DNA of 26,681 nt from JBGSLA01 sp041740935 (lineage in GTDB: Bacteria; Desulfobacterota; Desulfobaccia; Desulfobaccales; 0-14-0-80-60-11), in assembly GCA_041740935.1 (NCBI GenBank), contig JBGSLA010000068.1:1-26681 (forward strand). Direction: 5' to 3'. The notes below the pieces were generated by a model, which saw only the letters and a list, made by a program, of their open reading frames with translations, did not search any database and was not told the origin of the DNA. Position numbers and translations under genes: made by a program. Below, piece after piece: positions 1 to 6,854 of this stretch (the first letter of the stretch is position 1; the number at the start of each line of letters is the position of its first letter).

Positions 1-180
1 CGCCCCCACCCCCAACCCCATAATGTGGGAACACAGGCTTCCAGCCTGTGTGGCAAAGCCTCAGGCTACAGCGCTGTAGGGCGGGAAAGCGCAGCGCATT
101 CCGCCTTTTCCCCTCATTCCCAAGTTTCACTTGGGAACGACATGCTGAAGCCTGCGGCTCCATCTTCATAGGGAAAAAAA
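1..180. repeat. Cluster of short palindromic intergenic repeats
   Basis: No gene is visible here. A perfect 9-bp stem with a 3-base loop lies at 31-51 (ACACAGGCT / AGCCTGTGT). Positions 77-107 hold a GGGCGGGAAAGCGC-type unit that recurs near 9642-9668 and, in the opposite orientation, near 3172-3201 and 26308-26338. Positions 119-137 hold a TTCCCAAG...CTTGGGAA hairpin. Similar modules sit in most gene-free stretches of this window, so this looks like a genome-wide family of mosaic palindromic repeats rather than a gene-specific signal. Confidence 0.6.
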
Positions 181-253
181 GCGGCCGGTGACACCAGGGC
201 TCGAGAAGCCTCGGTTGCACCGGCCTTATTTTATCAAGGGGTTGGGGTGTGGG

Positions 254-302
254 TTTGGGGGAGGGGGTAAGGGGCCACTGCCCCTTAGCCCCCTCCCCCA
301 AA
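254..302 (-). terminator. Large G/C stem-loop downstream of folD
   Basis: A G-rich left arm (254-275) pairs with a C-rich right arm (280-302) through about 22 base pairs, with one bulged G at 288 and a four-base loop. It lies about 20 bp past the folD stop codon. It lacks a clear U-run after the stem on the folD strand. It may therefore act as a transcript end or RNA stabiliser rather than a textbook intrinsic terminator. Confidence 0.45.
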
Positions 303-322
303 AACCTCTACCTTACATTCAC

Positions 323-1225
323 TTAAATCTTAATCAAGCCCGCGGCCGCTTTGGCGGCCAGGACGGTGTTTTTCATGAGCATGGTGATGGTCATGGGGCC
401 CACGCCGCCCGGCACCGGGGTGATGCAGGAGGCCACTTCCTTGACGGTTTCGAAGTCCACGTCGCCCGCCAGGATGGCCTTGCCGGTCTTTTCGCTTTTG
501 CCGATGCGGTTGACGCCCACGTCGATGACACAGGCGCCGGGTTTGACCCAGTCAGCCTGAACGTATTTGGGCACGCCGGCGGCCACGATGAGGATGTCGG
601 CCCGGCGGCAATGTTCGATGATTTTGTCTTTGGGGGTGCCGGTGTGCACGCAGGTGACGGTGGCGTTGGCGCCGGCCTTCTTCTGGATCATGATGGCCAC
701 CATGGGTTTGCCCACGATGTTGCTGCGGCCCACCACCACCACTTCCTTGCCCTTGGGGTCGCCGTAGCCGCGCACGATGAGTTCCTGGCAGCCGGCCGGG
801 GTGCAGGGCAGAAAAACGTAGTTGCCGATCAGGATGCGCCCCACGTTCACCGGATGGAAGGCGTCCACGTCTTTGTTGGGATCGATGGCCAGCAAAATCT
901 TGTTGGAATCCACGTGCTTGGGCAGGGGCAGCTGCACCAGGATGCCGTGCAGCTTGGGGTCCTTGTTGTATTTGTCGATGAGGGCCAACAGGGCGGCTTC
1001 GCTGATGTCGGGACTCTGGTTGTCCTGCACCGAGTAAAATCCCAACTCATGCGCGGTTTTCTGTTTGGCGGTGACGTAGCTCACGGAGCCCGGGTCTTCG
1101 CCCACCAGGATGGTTACCAGGCCGGGGGTGAGATTATGCTTGGCCTTGAGTTCGTCCACCTCTTTTTTCAGCTCTTCTCTAATCTGGGCGGCCACTTCGG
1201 CCCCTTTGATCAGTTTGGCAGACAT
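323..1225 (-). CDS. folD: Bifunctional methylenetetrahydrofolate dehydrogenase/cyclohydrolase FolD
   Basis: This 300-residue protein should oxidise 5,10-methylene-THF to 5,10-methenyl-THF with NAD(P) and hydrolyse it to 10-formyl-THF in the cytosol. Family landmarks are all visible: SYVTAKQK with Tyr50 and catalytic Lys56, ILVQLPLP with Gln98, DVDAFHP with Asp121, PCTPAG, the dinucleotide loop VVGRSNIVGKPM, and the C-terminal PVPGGVGPMT motif. Length is normal for the family. The ATG at 1225 is preceded by GAAGGAG with good spacing, and a promoter lies just upstream. In anaerobes FolD also serves the methyl branch of the Wood-Ljungdahl pathway, but no pathway neighbours are present to show this. 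It appears monocistronic. Confidence 0.97.
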   Translation of the reverse strand: MSAKLIKGAEVAAQIREELKKEVDELKAKHNLTPGLVTILVGEDPGSVSYVTAKQKTAHELGFYSVQDNQSPDISEAALLALIDKYNKDPKLHGILVQLPLPKHVDSNKILLAIDPNKDVDAFHPVNVGRILIGNYVFLPCTPAGCQELIVRGYGDPKGKEVVVVGRSNIVGKPMVAIMIQKKAGANATVTCVHTGTPKDKIIEHCRRADILIVAAGVPKYVQADWVKPGACVIDVGVNRIGKSEKTGKAILAGDVDFETVKEVASCITPVPGGVGPMTITMLMKNTVLAAKAAAGLIKI

Positions 1226-1267
1226 GGGGGAGTCTCCTTCTTTGTGATTTTTTTCTCGTAATGAACT

Positions 1268-1297
1268 TTCATACCATCATTAACTCCTTTACGTCAA
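1268..1297 (-). promoter_or_regulatory. Sigma-70-type promoter of folD
   Basis: On the minus strand a TTGACG -35 box (1297-1292) and a TATGAA -10 box (1273-1268) are separated by 18 bases. Transcription would start near 1261, about 36 bases before the folD ATG. The boxes match consensus at 5 of 6 and 4 of 6 positions. Confidence 0.5.
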
Positions 1298-1543
1298 TGG
1301 AAAAAATTGCCCGCAAAGGTTTCCTTCCCACCGGGTTCTCATGCAAATGGAAGCCAGAAATTTAATAACATCTTATATTTATTCATCTTTTTAATCAAAA
1401 ACCAAAACCCGCCAACCGCCGCTTGTATACGACCACCGGGGCCACAGGGCGCCTCCCCTGAGGTGAGCCCTACCTTAAGGTTTTTCGGAATACGTGCCGA
1501 TTACATGTATGTCACGGAAATCTGAAGAGATTAAGAGCCGCGG
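1298..1543. other. Gene-free stretch between folD and the first PilZ gene
   Basis: No convincing gene is seen. The part at 1355-1405 is AT-rich and the next 70 bases are GC-rich. The only signal I can support is the sigma-28-like promoter at 1476-1503 directed at the PilZ gene, listed separately. Confidence 0.5.
1476..1503 (+). promoter_or_regulatory. Sigma-28 (FliA)-like promoter upstream of PilZ gene
   Basis: TAAGGTTT (1476-1483) and GCCGATTA (1496-1503) each match the FliA consensus elements TAAAGTTT and GCCGATAA at 7 of 8 positions. The spacer is 12 bases, one longer than the usual 11. The predicted start lies about 30 bases before the PilZ start codon, which would fit a motility regulon. 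Confidence 0.45.
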
Positions 1544-1867
1544 ATGAAAAAACGGGTGGATCGCAAGGTCCAGCGCTTCCCGGCCCGGCTGTCGCTTAAG
1601 GAACTGAACGGCCAGTCGGCCCCGGACTCCTATCTGGTGGACATCAGCTCCCTGGGAGCCCAATTGGAAAGTCCTATGGCTCCAGCCCCCAGGATGCCAG
1701 TGGATTTTGTTATCCGGTTCCCCTGGGGCGACCAGGAAACCCGCCTGGCCGGAATGGTAAAATGGGTCAAGCCCCTGATGGGCGAACCCGGACGTTTTCG
1801 TCTGGGACTGAGCTTTTTTAACACCTTTTGGGAACTGGACCTCATGGCCCGGCAGGGAAAATTGTGA
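1544..1867 (+). CDS. PilZ-domain protein (putative c-di-GMP receptor), copy 1
   Basis: This 107-residue protein is essentially one PilZ domain. The N-terminal basic stretch RKVQRFPAR (about 7-15) supplies the Arg-rich c-di-GMP loop. VDISSLGAQLES (about 36-47) matches the D/N-x-S-x-x-G motif. The rest reads as the expected beta barrel and ends in FRLGLSFFN and a short helix. PilZ proteins bind c-di-GMP and relay it to partners in motility, polysaccharide secretion or transcription; nothing here identifies the partner. The start ATG has only a weak AAGAG upstream. The next gene is a paralogue, about 140 bp downstream on the same strand. A FliA-like promoter precedes it. Confidence 0.85.
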   Translation: MKKRVDRKVQRFPARLSLKELNGQSAPDSYLVDISSLGAQLESPMAPAPRMPVDFVIRFPWGDQETRLAGMVKWVKPLMGEPGRFRLGLSFFNTFWELDLMARQGKL

Positions 1868-2006
1868 GCCGGCGGGGGCCGGGGGCGGATTATCTGGGGA
1901 TTAAGGCGAGTTCTCAGGAAAATGAAACCATTGACGCGGCGAACCTAGGATTTTTCCATTTTTTTTTTACAGAAAACCAAAAATCACTTTACCAGGACGT
2001 GAAGAC

Positions 2007-2369
2007 ATGCGCATCATCCCCTTAACCGTCCAACCCATCAGGCGGCGGGTGCCCCGCCGGGCCCAACGCTACCAGGTGCGCTGGGCCGTCAAGGAAATCA
2101 ACGGCAAACCCGCCCGGGACGCCTGGGTGGTGGATATCAGCTGCATGGGGGCCCGCCTCGAAACCTCCGCCGCGTTGAGTCCGAACCTGCCGGTGAGACT
2201 CACCGTCAGCCAGCCGGGTGAAGAGGCCGAGCTCACCCTGAACGGCCGCGTGGTCTGGATGCGCCCCATTTTTTCCAGCCCCGGGCGCTTTTCCCAGGGT
2301 CTGCAATTCTATGGCATCAACTGGGAATTGGAGCGCCTGGCCCGGAGTGACAAGGCTCAGGCCCTGTGA
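2007..2369 (+). CDS. PilZ-domain protein (putative c-di-GMP receptor), copy 2
   Basis: This 120-residue protein is clearly paralogous to the preceding gene: the two share the pattern RYQVRWAVKEINGKPARDAWVVDISCMGARLE against RFPARLSLKELNGQ...VVDISSLGAQLE, plus WMRP/WVKP and the ending F..G(L)QFYGINWELERLAR. The c-di-GMP motifs are RRVPRRAQR (about 13-21) and DISCMGARLE (about 48-57). The N-terminal extension before the motif is longer and more basic than in copy 1. AGGA lies 11 bases before the ATG. A run of ten T residues (1959-1968) sits in the gap between the two genes. The tandem pair suggests a local duplication with divergence of partner or affinity. Confidence 0.85.
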   Translation: MRIIPLTVQPIRRRVPRRAQRYQVRWAVKEINGKPARDAWVVDISCMGARLETSAALSPNLPVRLTVSQPGEEAELTLNGRVVWMRPIFSSPGRFSQGLQFYGINWELERLARSDKAQAL

Positions 2370-2427
2370 GGCTCAGGCGACCGCAGCCAGCGGCCCGGCA
2401 GCGGGACAAGTTTTTCCCGTCCTGAAA

Positions 2428-2455
2428 GGTCCAAAGTCCAGGGTCCAGGGTCCAA
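2428..2455. repeat. Heptanucleotide tandem array, RGTCCAR type, 4 units
   Basis: Four consecutive 7-bp units read GGTCCAA, AGTCCAG, GGTCCAG, GGTCCAA. Flanking copies of GTCCTGAAA at 2419-2427 and 2466-2474 bracket the array as direct repeats. It lies in the gap after the second PilZ gene. Confidence 0.7.
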
Positions 2456-2534
2456 AGTTTATTCTGTCCTGAAAAGTTTTCACCCAATTTGCCCGCCACG
2501 CTCTGCTTGGCCCCGCCTCCGGCCCAATGAACGC

Positions 2535-2581
2535 GGCGGGCGGTGCCCGCCCTACGCAGCTGCACAGGCAAGATGCCTGTG
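2535..2581. repeat. Two adjacent perfect hairpins
   Basis: GGCGGGC-GGT-GCCCGCC at 2535-2551 and CACAGGCA-AGA-TGCCTGTG at 2563-2581 are perfect short palindromes with 3-base loops. They lie downstream of both the PilZ gene and the convergent DUF4282 gene. They belong to the same dispersed repeat style as 31-51, 3575-3593 and 11989-12005. Confidence 0.6.
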
Positions 2582-2631
2582 GTCCCGGCTCAAGGAGAGC
2601 ACGAAGACCAAGCGCCTCCTGCCTTTGGCTC

Positions 2632-2946
2632 TTACCCGGAAGAAGCTTCCGTTATCGGAGGGGCAGGCGCAGGGACGGCCCGGCGGTCTTCCAGGGTATG
2701 CTTGATTTCCGTCAGGGTCTCGTTGATGCGGAAAAAGATAATCAAAATTTCGCAATAGATGCGCACCGCCACGGGACCGAAAACCAGGATGAGCAGACCG
2801 TAAGCCGGAGCGGAGCTGCCATAGTAGTGGTAGCCGAACAGCAGGTAAAAAATGCCCACAATTATGCACAGGGCCACGCCGATCCAAAAAATAATTTGAA
2901 TAATGACCGGGGTGATCATAGTCCGGAAGGAAAAGAAATCGCTCAT
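2632..2946 (-). CDS. DUF4282-family small membrane protein
   Basis: This is a 104-residue protein with two strongly hydrophobic segments (about 11-38 and 47-72). A polar tail rich in Pro and Ala follows. The opening MSDFFSFRTMITPVIIQ and the second segment ending in RIYCEILIIFFRINETLTEI are typical of the DUF4282 family as I remember it; the function of that family is unknown. The ATG is preceded by GGGGAG at good spacing. It is a single gene, convergent with the PilZ pair and flanked on both sides by palindromic repeats. Confidence 0.8.
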   Translation of the reverse strand: MSDFFSFRTMITPVIIQIIFWIGVALCIIVGIFYLLFGYHYYGSSAPAYGLLILVFGPVAVRIYCEILIIFFRINETLTEIKHTLEDRRAVPAPAPPITEASSG

Positions 2947-2990
2947 GGTGCTCCCCTTTCAAGCCCTTTTACCTCGGGCCTGCTGTTATG

Positions 2991-3201
2991 AAAAATTCTT
3001 GTGTGGAACCGCCGCCCCCGGCGGTTCATTTGCCGACGAGGGCGCCGGCGCCTCGCTCCCCTTCCGACTCCCAGGCTCCCTCTTGGGAACCCATCGGATG
3101 CCAAGCTCTGCCGGGCTCCGCCTCCGGTGAATTATGGAGGTGGGTGAGAAGCCCGGGCTTCCAAGGTTTCCCAAGGCGGGAGGCGCTTCGCTTTCCCGCT
3201 T
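2991..3201. repeat. Composite dispersed repeat (copy A)
   Basis: Positions 2991-3052 match 26031-26092 closely, including the hairpin GAACCGCCG/CGGCGGTTC (3005-3027) and the GAGGGCGCCGGCGCC palindrome. Positions 3068-3126 carry a TTGGGAACCCATCGGATGCC-type module shared with 9590-9626. Positions 3172-3201 carry the GGCGGGAGGCGCTTCGCTTTCCCGC module, inverted relative to 77-107. No gene is seen between 2947 and 3280. Confidence 0.65.
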
Positions 3202-3280
3202 GACACAACTGAATAATTTGAAAGTGATAACCCAGCCTTAGATCAGCGTCTGTATCCGGCCCGCCCCGCCGCCCTTGCCC

Positions 3281-3463
3281 CTACACCTGGCACTGGCATT
3301 TGCCGTCCACCAGGAGGCAGTATTCCTTCTTTTTATCCTCGGGGAGCTTTTCGTAATCCTCTTCATCCAGGAAGCAGTCCAGGGGCAGGCTGCCCATGTC
3401 TTCCCGATAGGGGCTGCCGGGGAGATAAATTTCACAGTTTTTATGGACGTAGGTCTTGGACAT
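3281..3463 (-). CDS. Small hypothetical protein with five cysteines
   Basis: This is a 60-residue protein of unknown function. The ATG at 3463 is chosen over the in-frame GTG at 3481 because GAGGAG sits 8 bases before the ATG. It is acidic and polar in the middle (DEEDYEKLPEDKKKEY). Its five Cys are spread along the chain and end in a C-Q-C pair, which could bind a metal, but no known zinc pattern is clear. There is no signal peptide or membrane segment. I do not recognise the family. Confidence 0.65.
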   Translation of the reverse strand: MSKTYVHKNCEIYLPGSPYREDMGSLPLDCFLDEEDYEKLPEDKKKEYCLLVDGKCQCQV

Positions 3464-3783
3464 GTGCAGGTCTCCTCTCACCCTGTGCCTTGCTTGGCCC
3501 TTAGTGTACTATCGGCCCAGGGCTTTATCAGCGAAATTTTGTCCTGATATGTCTTTTGTGGTTGTGGGGGTTCCCACGGGCTGGAAGCCCGTGCTACCGG
3601 GGCCATGGGCCCCTGCCCCCTCCCCCACACCGCCTCCCCCAACCCCTTAACCATACTTTCGAGGGCGGCAAGTCGGGGCGCAAGCCCTGCCTTGCCCGCC
3701 CCCATAAAAGGGGGCTGGGAGGGGGTCTGGGGGGAGGGAGGGGAGCCGCTGCTCCCCCGGCCCTCCCCCCAGCAGTCACCCCC
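3464..3783. other. Gene-free stretch with repeats, small gene to hom terminus
   Basis: No gene is seen. It contains a perfect hairpin CACGGGCT-GGA-AGCCCGTG at 3575-3593 and G/C-rich tracts from 3600 onward. The stem-loop at 3727-3772 ends the hom side. Confidence 0.5.
3727..3772 (-). terminator. G/C stem-loop directly downstream of hom
   Basis: CTGGGGGGAGGG (3727-3738) pairs with CCCTCCCCCCAG (3761-3772), and an inner GGGGAGC/GCTCCCC stem continues it to a 4-base loop. It begins 11 bp after the hom stop codon. No U-run follows on the minus strand, so termination is plausible but not proven. Confidence 0.45.
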
Positions 3784-5109
3784 TCAGATCTGGGCGGCGT
3801 GGAGGTGCGGGTCCTCGATGCGATAGACCACCGCCGGGGGGCTCACCACCGGCAGGTGGTCGATCTCGGCCAGGGCCGCTACCATGTCGGCCTCCCGGGC
3901 CTCGTGGGTGATCATGACAATGGGCACCGCGCCCCGAACCTCCCGCCCTTTCTGGATCACCGCGGCGATGCTGATGTTGTATTTCCCCAACACCCCGGAT
4001 ACCTGGGACAGCACCCCCGGCCGGTCCAGCGCCGCGAAGCGGAAGTAATAATTGGTGATGATGTCATCCAAAGGCTTGACCACCCGGGTGTTGGACAACG
4101 CGGCTTCGGACCCCAGGGGCGGCACCCGCCGTTTGATGCCCAGGGCCAGGTTGCGGGTGAGATCCAGGATATCGCTGAGCACCGCGCTGGCCGTGGGCAT
4201 CATGCCGGCCCCGGCCCCGGACAGCAGGATGGGCCCCACCGCGTCCCCGGTGATGTACACCGCGTTCATGGCCCCCCCCACCCCGGCCAGCATGTGGTCC
4301 CGGGGAATCAGGGTGGGGTGCACCCGGGCCTCCAGGCGGTTGTTGTCCTCCCGGGTGATGGCCAGCAGTTTCACAGCATAGCCGAACTCCCAGGCAAACT
4401 GCAGGTCCAGGGGGTCGATCTGGCTGATGCCGGTGACGCTCACCGCGTCGAAATCAATGCGGGCGCCGTAGGCCAGCGCGGTGAGGATGGCCAGTTTGTG
4501 GGCCGCGTCCACCCCCTCCACGTCGAGGGTGGGATCGGCCTCGGCAAAGCCGTGGGCCTGGGCCTCGGCCAGGGCCTGCCCATAGGGCAGGTTGTGCTCG
4601 GACATCTGGGTCAGAATATAGTTCGTGGTGCCGTTCAGGATGCCCAGCAGCTCCTGGATGCGATTGGCCGCCAGGCCCTGCCGCAGGGCCACAATGATGG
4701 GGATGCCGCCGCACACCGAGGCCTCGAAGGCCACCTCCACGCCCGCCTGCGCCGCGGCCGCGAAAATGTCGTTGCCGTGATGGGCCAAGAGGGCCTTGTT
4801 GGCGGTGACCACGTGTTTGCCCCGCTCAATCGCGGTCAGCACCAAATCCCGGGCGGTGTCCAGCCCGCCGATGAGCTCCACCACGATGTCGATGGCGGGG
4901 TCATCGAGGATATCCAGGTCCCGGCTGGTGAACAGATCCGGGGCCACCCCGGCCGCCTGGGTTCGGGCCGGGTCCACTTCGGCCACCCGGCGCAGATGAA
5001 GGGGCGTCCCCAGACGCGTAGAAAACATGGCGGCCCGCTCCGACAGCAGGCGCACCACGCCGGTCCCCACCGTGCCGCACCCGATAATTCCCACATTAAC
5101 CGGCGGCAT
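3784..5109 (-). CDS. hom: Homoserine dehydrogenase with C-terminal ACT domain
   Basis: This 441-residue enzyme should reduce aspartate semialdehyde to homoserine, the branch point to threonine and methionine. The N-terminal dinucleotide loop is GIIGCGTVGTGVV (about 7-19). TANKALLAHH, NGTTNYIL and the substrate-binding block GFAEADPTLDVEGVDAAHKLAIL follow in the usual order. The last 90 residues form an ACT domain (FRFAALDRPGVLSQVSGVLGKYNISIAAVIQK), which in this family gives feedback inhibition by threonine. The open frame extends further upstream, but the ATG at 5109 has GAGAG at 6 bases and begins 2 bp after the upstream stop. It is the second gene of an operon with the aminotransferase. 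Confidence 0.96.
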   Translation of the reverse strand: MPPVNVGIIGCGTVGTGVVRLLSERAAMFSTRLGTPLHLRRVAEVDPARTQAAGVAPDLFTSRDLDILDDPAIDIVVELIGGLDTARDLVLTAIERGKHVVTANKALLAHHGNDIFAAAAQAGVEVAFEASVCGGIPIIVALRQGLAANRIQELLGILNGTTNYILTQMSEHNLPYGQALAEAQAHGFAEADPTLDVEGVDAAHKLAILTALAYGARIDFDAVSVTGISQIDPLDLQFAWEFGYAVKLLAITREDNNRLEARVHPTLIPRDHMLAGVGGAMNAVYITGDAVGPILLSGAGAGMMPTASAVLSDILDLTRNLALGIKRRVPPLGSEAALSNTRVVKPLDDIITNYYFRFAALDRPGVLSQVSGVLGKYNISIAAVIQKGREVRGAVPIVMITHEAREADMVAALAEIDHLPVVSPPAVVYRIEDPHLHAAQI

Positions 5110-5111
5110 GA

Positions 5112-6374
5112 TTATCTCTCGGTGGCAAACAGGGCCAGTTCCTTGGCAAATTCCTGCTCCATCTCCCGGGCGATTGCCTTGATCTGATCCTCGGGCATCT
5201 TCAGCATCTTGCGGAAGCCCCGGATGGCCTGGTTGGTGCGGTGCACGTTTTCCACCAAGGCAAAGCGCACGTAATCGTCCCCCCATTCGCCGAAGCCCCG
5301 CCCCGGCGACACCGCGGCCTTGGCCTCCCGGATGCACAGGATGGAAAAGAGCAACGACTTCATATGCCGCCGGAATTTCCCGGGAATCCGGGTCCAGACG
5401 AACATGGTGCCTTTGGGCGGCTCCACCCGCCAGGGGATGTTGTTCAGGCCCCGGCACAGGGCGTCCCGGCGCTCCTTGTAGAGGGCCACGATCTCCTCCA
5501 CGCAGTCGTAGGGGCCGTTTAAGGCGATGATGGAGGCGATCTGGATGGGCTGAAACACCCCATAGTCCAGGTAGCTTTTGATGCGGGTCAGGGCGTGCAC
5601 CAGGCGCTTGTTCCCCACCACAAAGCCCATGCGCCAGCCCGGCATGTTATAGCTTTTGGACAGGCTGAACAGCTCCACCCCCACGTCCTTGGCCCCGGGC
5701 ACCTGGAGGAAGCTCGGGGCCTTATAGCCGTCGAACACCAGGTCGGCGTAGGCAAAATCGTGGACCACATAAATGTCGTGGCGCTTGGCGAAAGCCACGA
5801 TGCGCTCGAAAAACTCCAGATCCACGCACATGGTGGTGGGATTGTGGGGAAAGGAGATGATGAGCATCTGGGGCCGGGGCCGGATGAGCTCGGTAATCTG
5901 CGTCAGGTCCGCAAAAAAATCCCGGTCGTGGGCCAGGGGCACGCTCACCAGCTGGCCCCCCGAGATGACCACGCTGGCCGCATGGATGGGATAGGTGGGG
6001 TTGGGCACCAACACCACATCGCCTGGCCGCACCGTGGCCAGCACCAGATGCGACAAACCCTCCTTGGCCCCGATGGTGGCGATGGCCTCGGTTTCGGGGC
6101 AGATATTCACATCATAGCGGCGCTTGTACCAGTCGGAGATGGCACGCCGCAGCTTGGTGATCCCCTTGGACGCGGAATAGCGGTGGTTGGTGGCCTTCCC
6201 TGCCGCCTCGATCAGCTTTGCCACAATATGGGGCGGGGTGGACTGGTCTGGATTGCCCATCCCCAAATCGACGATATCTTCGCCCCGGCGACGGGCCTCC
6301 ATCTTCAGGGCGTTCACCGTGGCAAACACATACGGGGGCAGCCGCTTCATGCGAGGGAACTCTTCCACCGACAT
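5112..6374 (-). CDS. Class I/II PLP aminotransferase, AlaC/LL-DAP-aminotransferase-like
   Basis: This is a 420-residue fold-type I aminotransferase. SLSKSYNMPGWRMGF carries the PLP-binding Lys240. PHNPT (Asn178), HDFAYADL (Asp206, Tyr209) and YVRFALVEN (Arg370, binding the substrate carboxylate) complete the active site. The opening MSVEEFPRMKRLPPYVFATVNALK is typical of the AlaC-like alanine/glutamate group. Its fixed pairing with homoserine dehydrogenase suggests a role in aspartate- or alanine-family amino acid synthesis, but the substrate cannot be read from the sequence. AAAGGAG lies upstream of the ATG at good spacing. It is the first gene of the operon and is translationally close-coupled to hom. 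Confidence 0.9.
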   Translation of the reverse strand: MSVEEFPRMKRLPPYVFATVNALKMEARRRGEDIVDLGMGNPDQSTPPHIVAKLIEAAGKATNHRYSASKGITKLRRAISDWYKRRYDVNICPETEAIATIGAKEGLSHLVLATVRPGDVVLVPNPTYPIHAASVVISGGQLVSVPLAHDRDFFADLTQITELIRPRPQMLIISFPHNPTTMCVDLEFFERIVAFAKRHDIYVVHDFAYADLVFDGYKAPSFLQVPGAKDVGVELFSLSKSYNMPGWRMGFVVGNKRLVHALTRIKSYLDYGVFQPIQIASIIALNGPYDCVEEIVALYKERRDALCRGLNNIPWRVEPPKGTMFVWTRIPGKFRRHMKSLLFSILCIREAKAAVSPGRGFGEWGDDYVRFALVENVHRTNQAIRGFRKMLKMPEDQIKAIAREMEQEFAKELALFATER

Positions 6375-6854
6375 ATCCTTTCTCCTTTGGGCTAAAGTTG
6401 CCTGATATCCTGAAAATAATTATCCCAAAGAGAGCCCAAAGTCAATGAAAGCCTGAACCAACGCCGGTAAAGGTGGGGACGGGGGAGACACCCCACTCCG
6501 CCCCTGACACAAGCTGGGGATAGTTATGAACTATGGACCCCAACATTATCCTCTTCTCACTTGACCCTCCCAAGAAAAGCGCGTAAACTTAAAAATTAAT
6601 ATTTAGGCACCCGCCTGTGCTCTGAATCATGTGCAGATAATCAGGGCCCCCAGGCCTTACACCCCCGGACGCGAGCGTCGTTTCACCCACCCATTGCGGC
6701 TGAGATCGAATGACTTCTGGGGGACCATCCGGCAATCCACCTGTCGTCAACCTGTATGCGGCTGAACCACAGACCTGGTCAACCGCTGGATTAAAACCGT
6801 TTTCGGGGCTGATCAGCGCCCCGGGGTTTCCTGGATAAACATTGAGAATAAAAC
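6375..6854. other. Divergent intergenic region, aminotransferase / radical SAM
   Basis: No gene is seen in these 480 bp. It holds a plus-strand promoter candidate (6561-6589) and a GGGGC-TGATCA-containing hairpin at about 6806-6823 just before the radical SAM start. There is a moderately AT-rich patch around 6585-6605. The minus-strand promoter of the aminotransferase operon could not be fixed. Confidence 0.4.
6561..6589 (+). promoter_or_regulatory. Sigma-70-type promoter candidate for the radical SAM gene
   Basis: TTGACC (6561-6566) and TAAACT (6584-6589) are separated by exactly 17 bases. The implied 5' leader would be about 260 bases, which is long, so a nearer promoter may exist. Confidence 0.35.

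Noticed and set aside
3200..3205. TTGACA box on the plus strand
   Set aside because: No acceptable -10 box lies at 16-18 bases, and the next gene is on the opposite strand.
3556..5187. 543-codon plus-strand open frame
   Set aside because: It is antisense to homoserine dehydrogenase, is dominated by Gly/His/Arg from GC-rich reverse codons, and has no recognisable domain.
5110..5457. N-terminal extension of homoserine dehydrogenase by 116 codons
   Set aside because: The extension lies inside the aminotransferase gene in another frame, and the ATG at 5109 has a good ribosome-binding site directly before the conserved dinucleotide loop.
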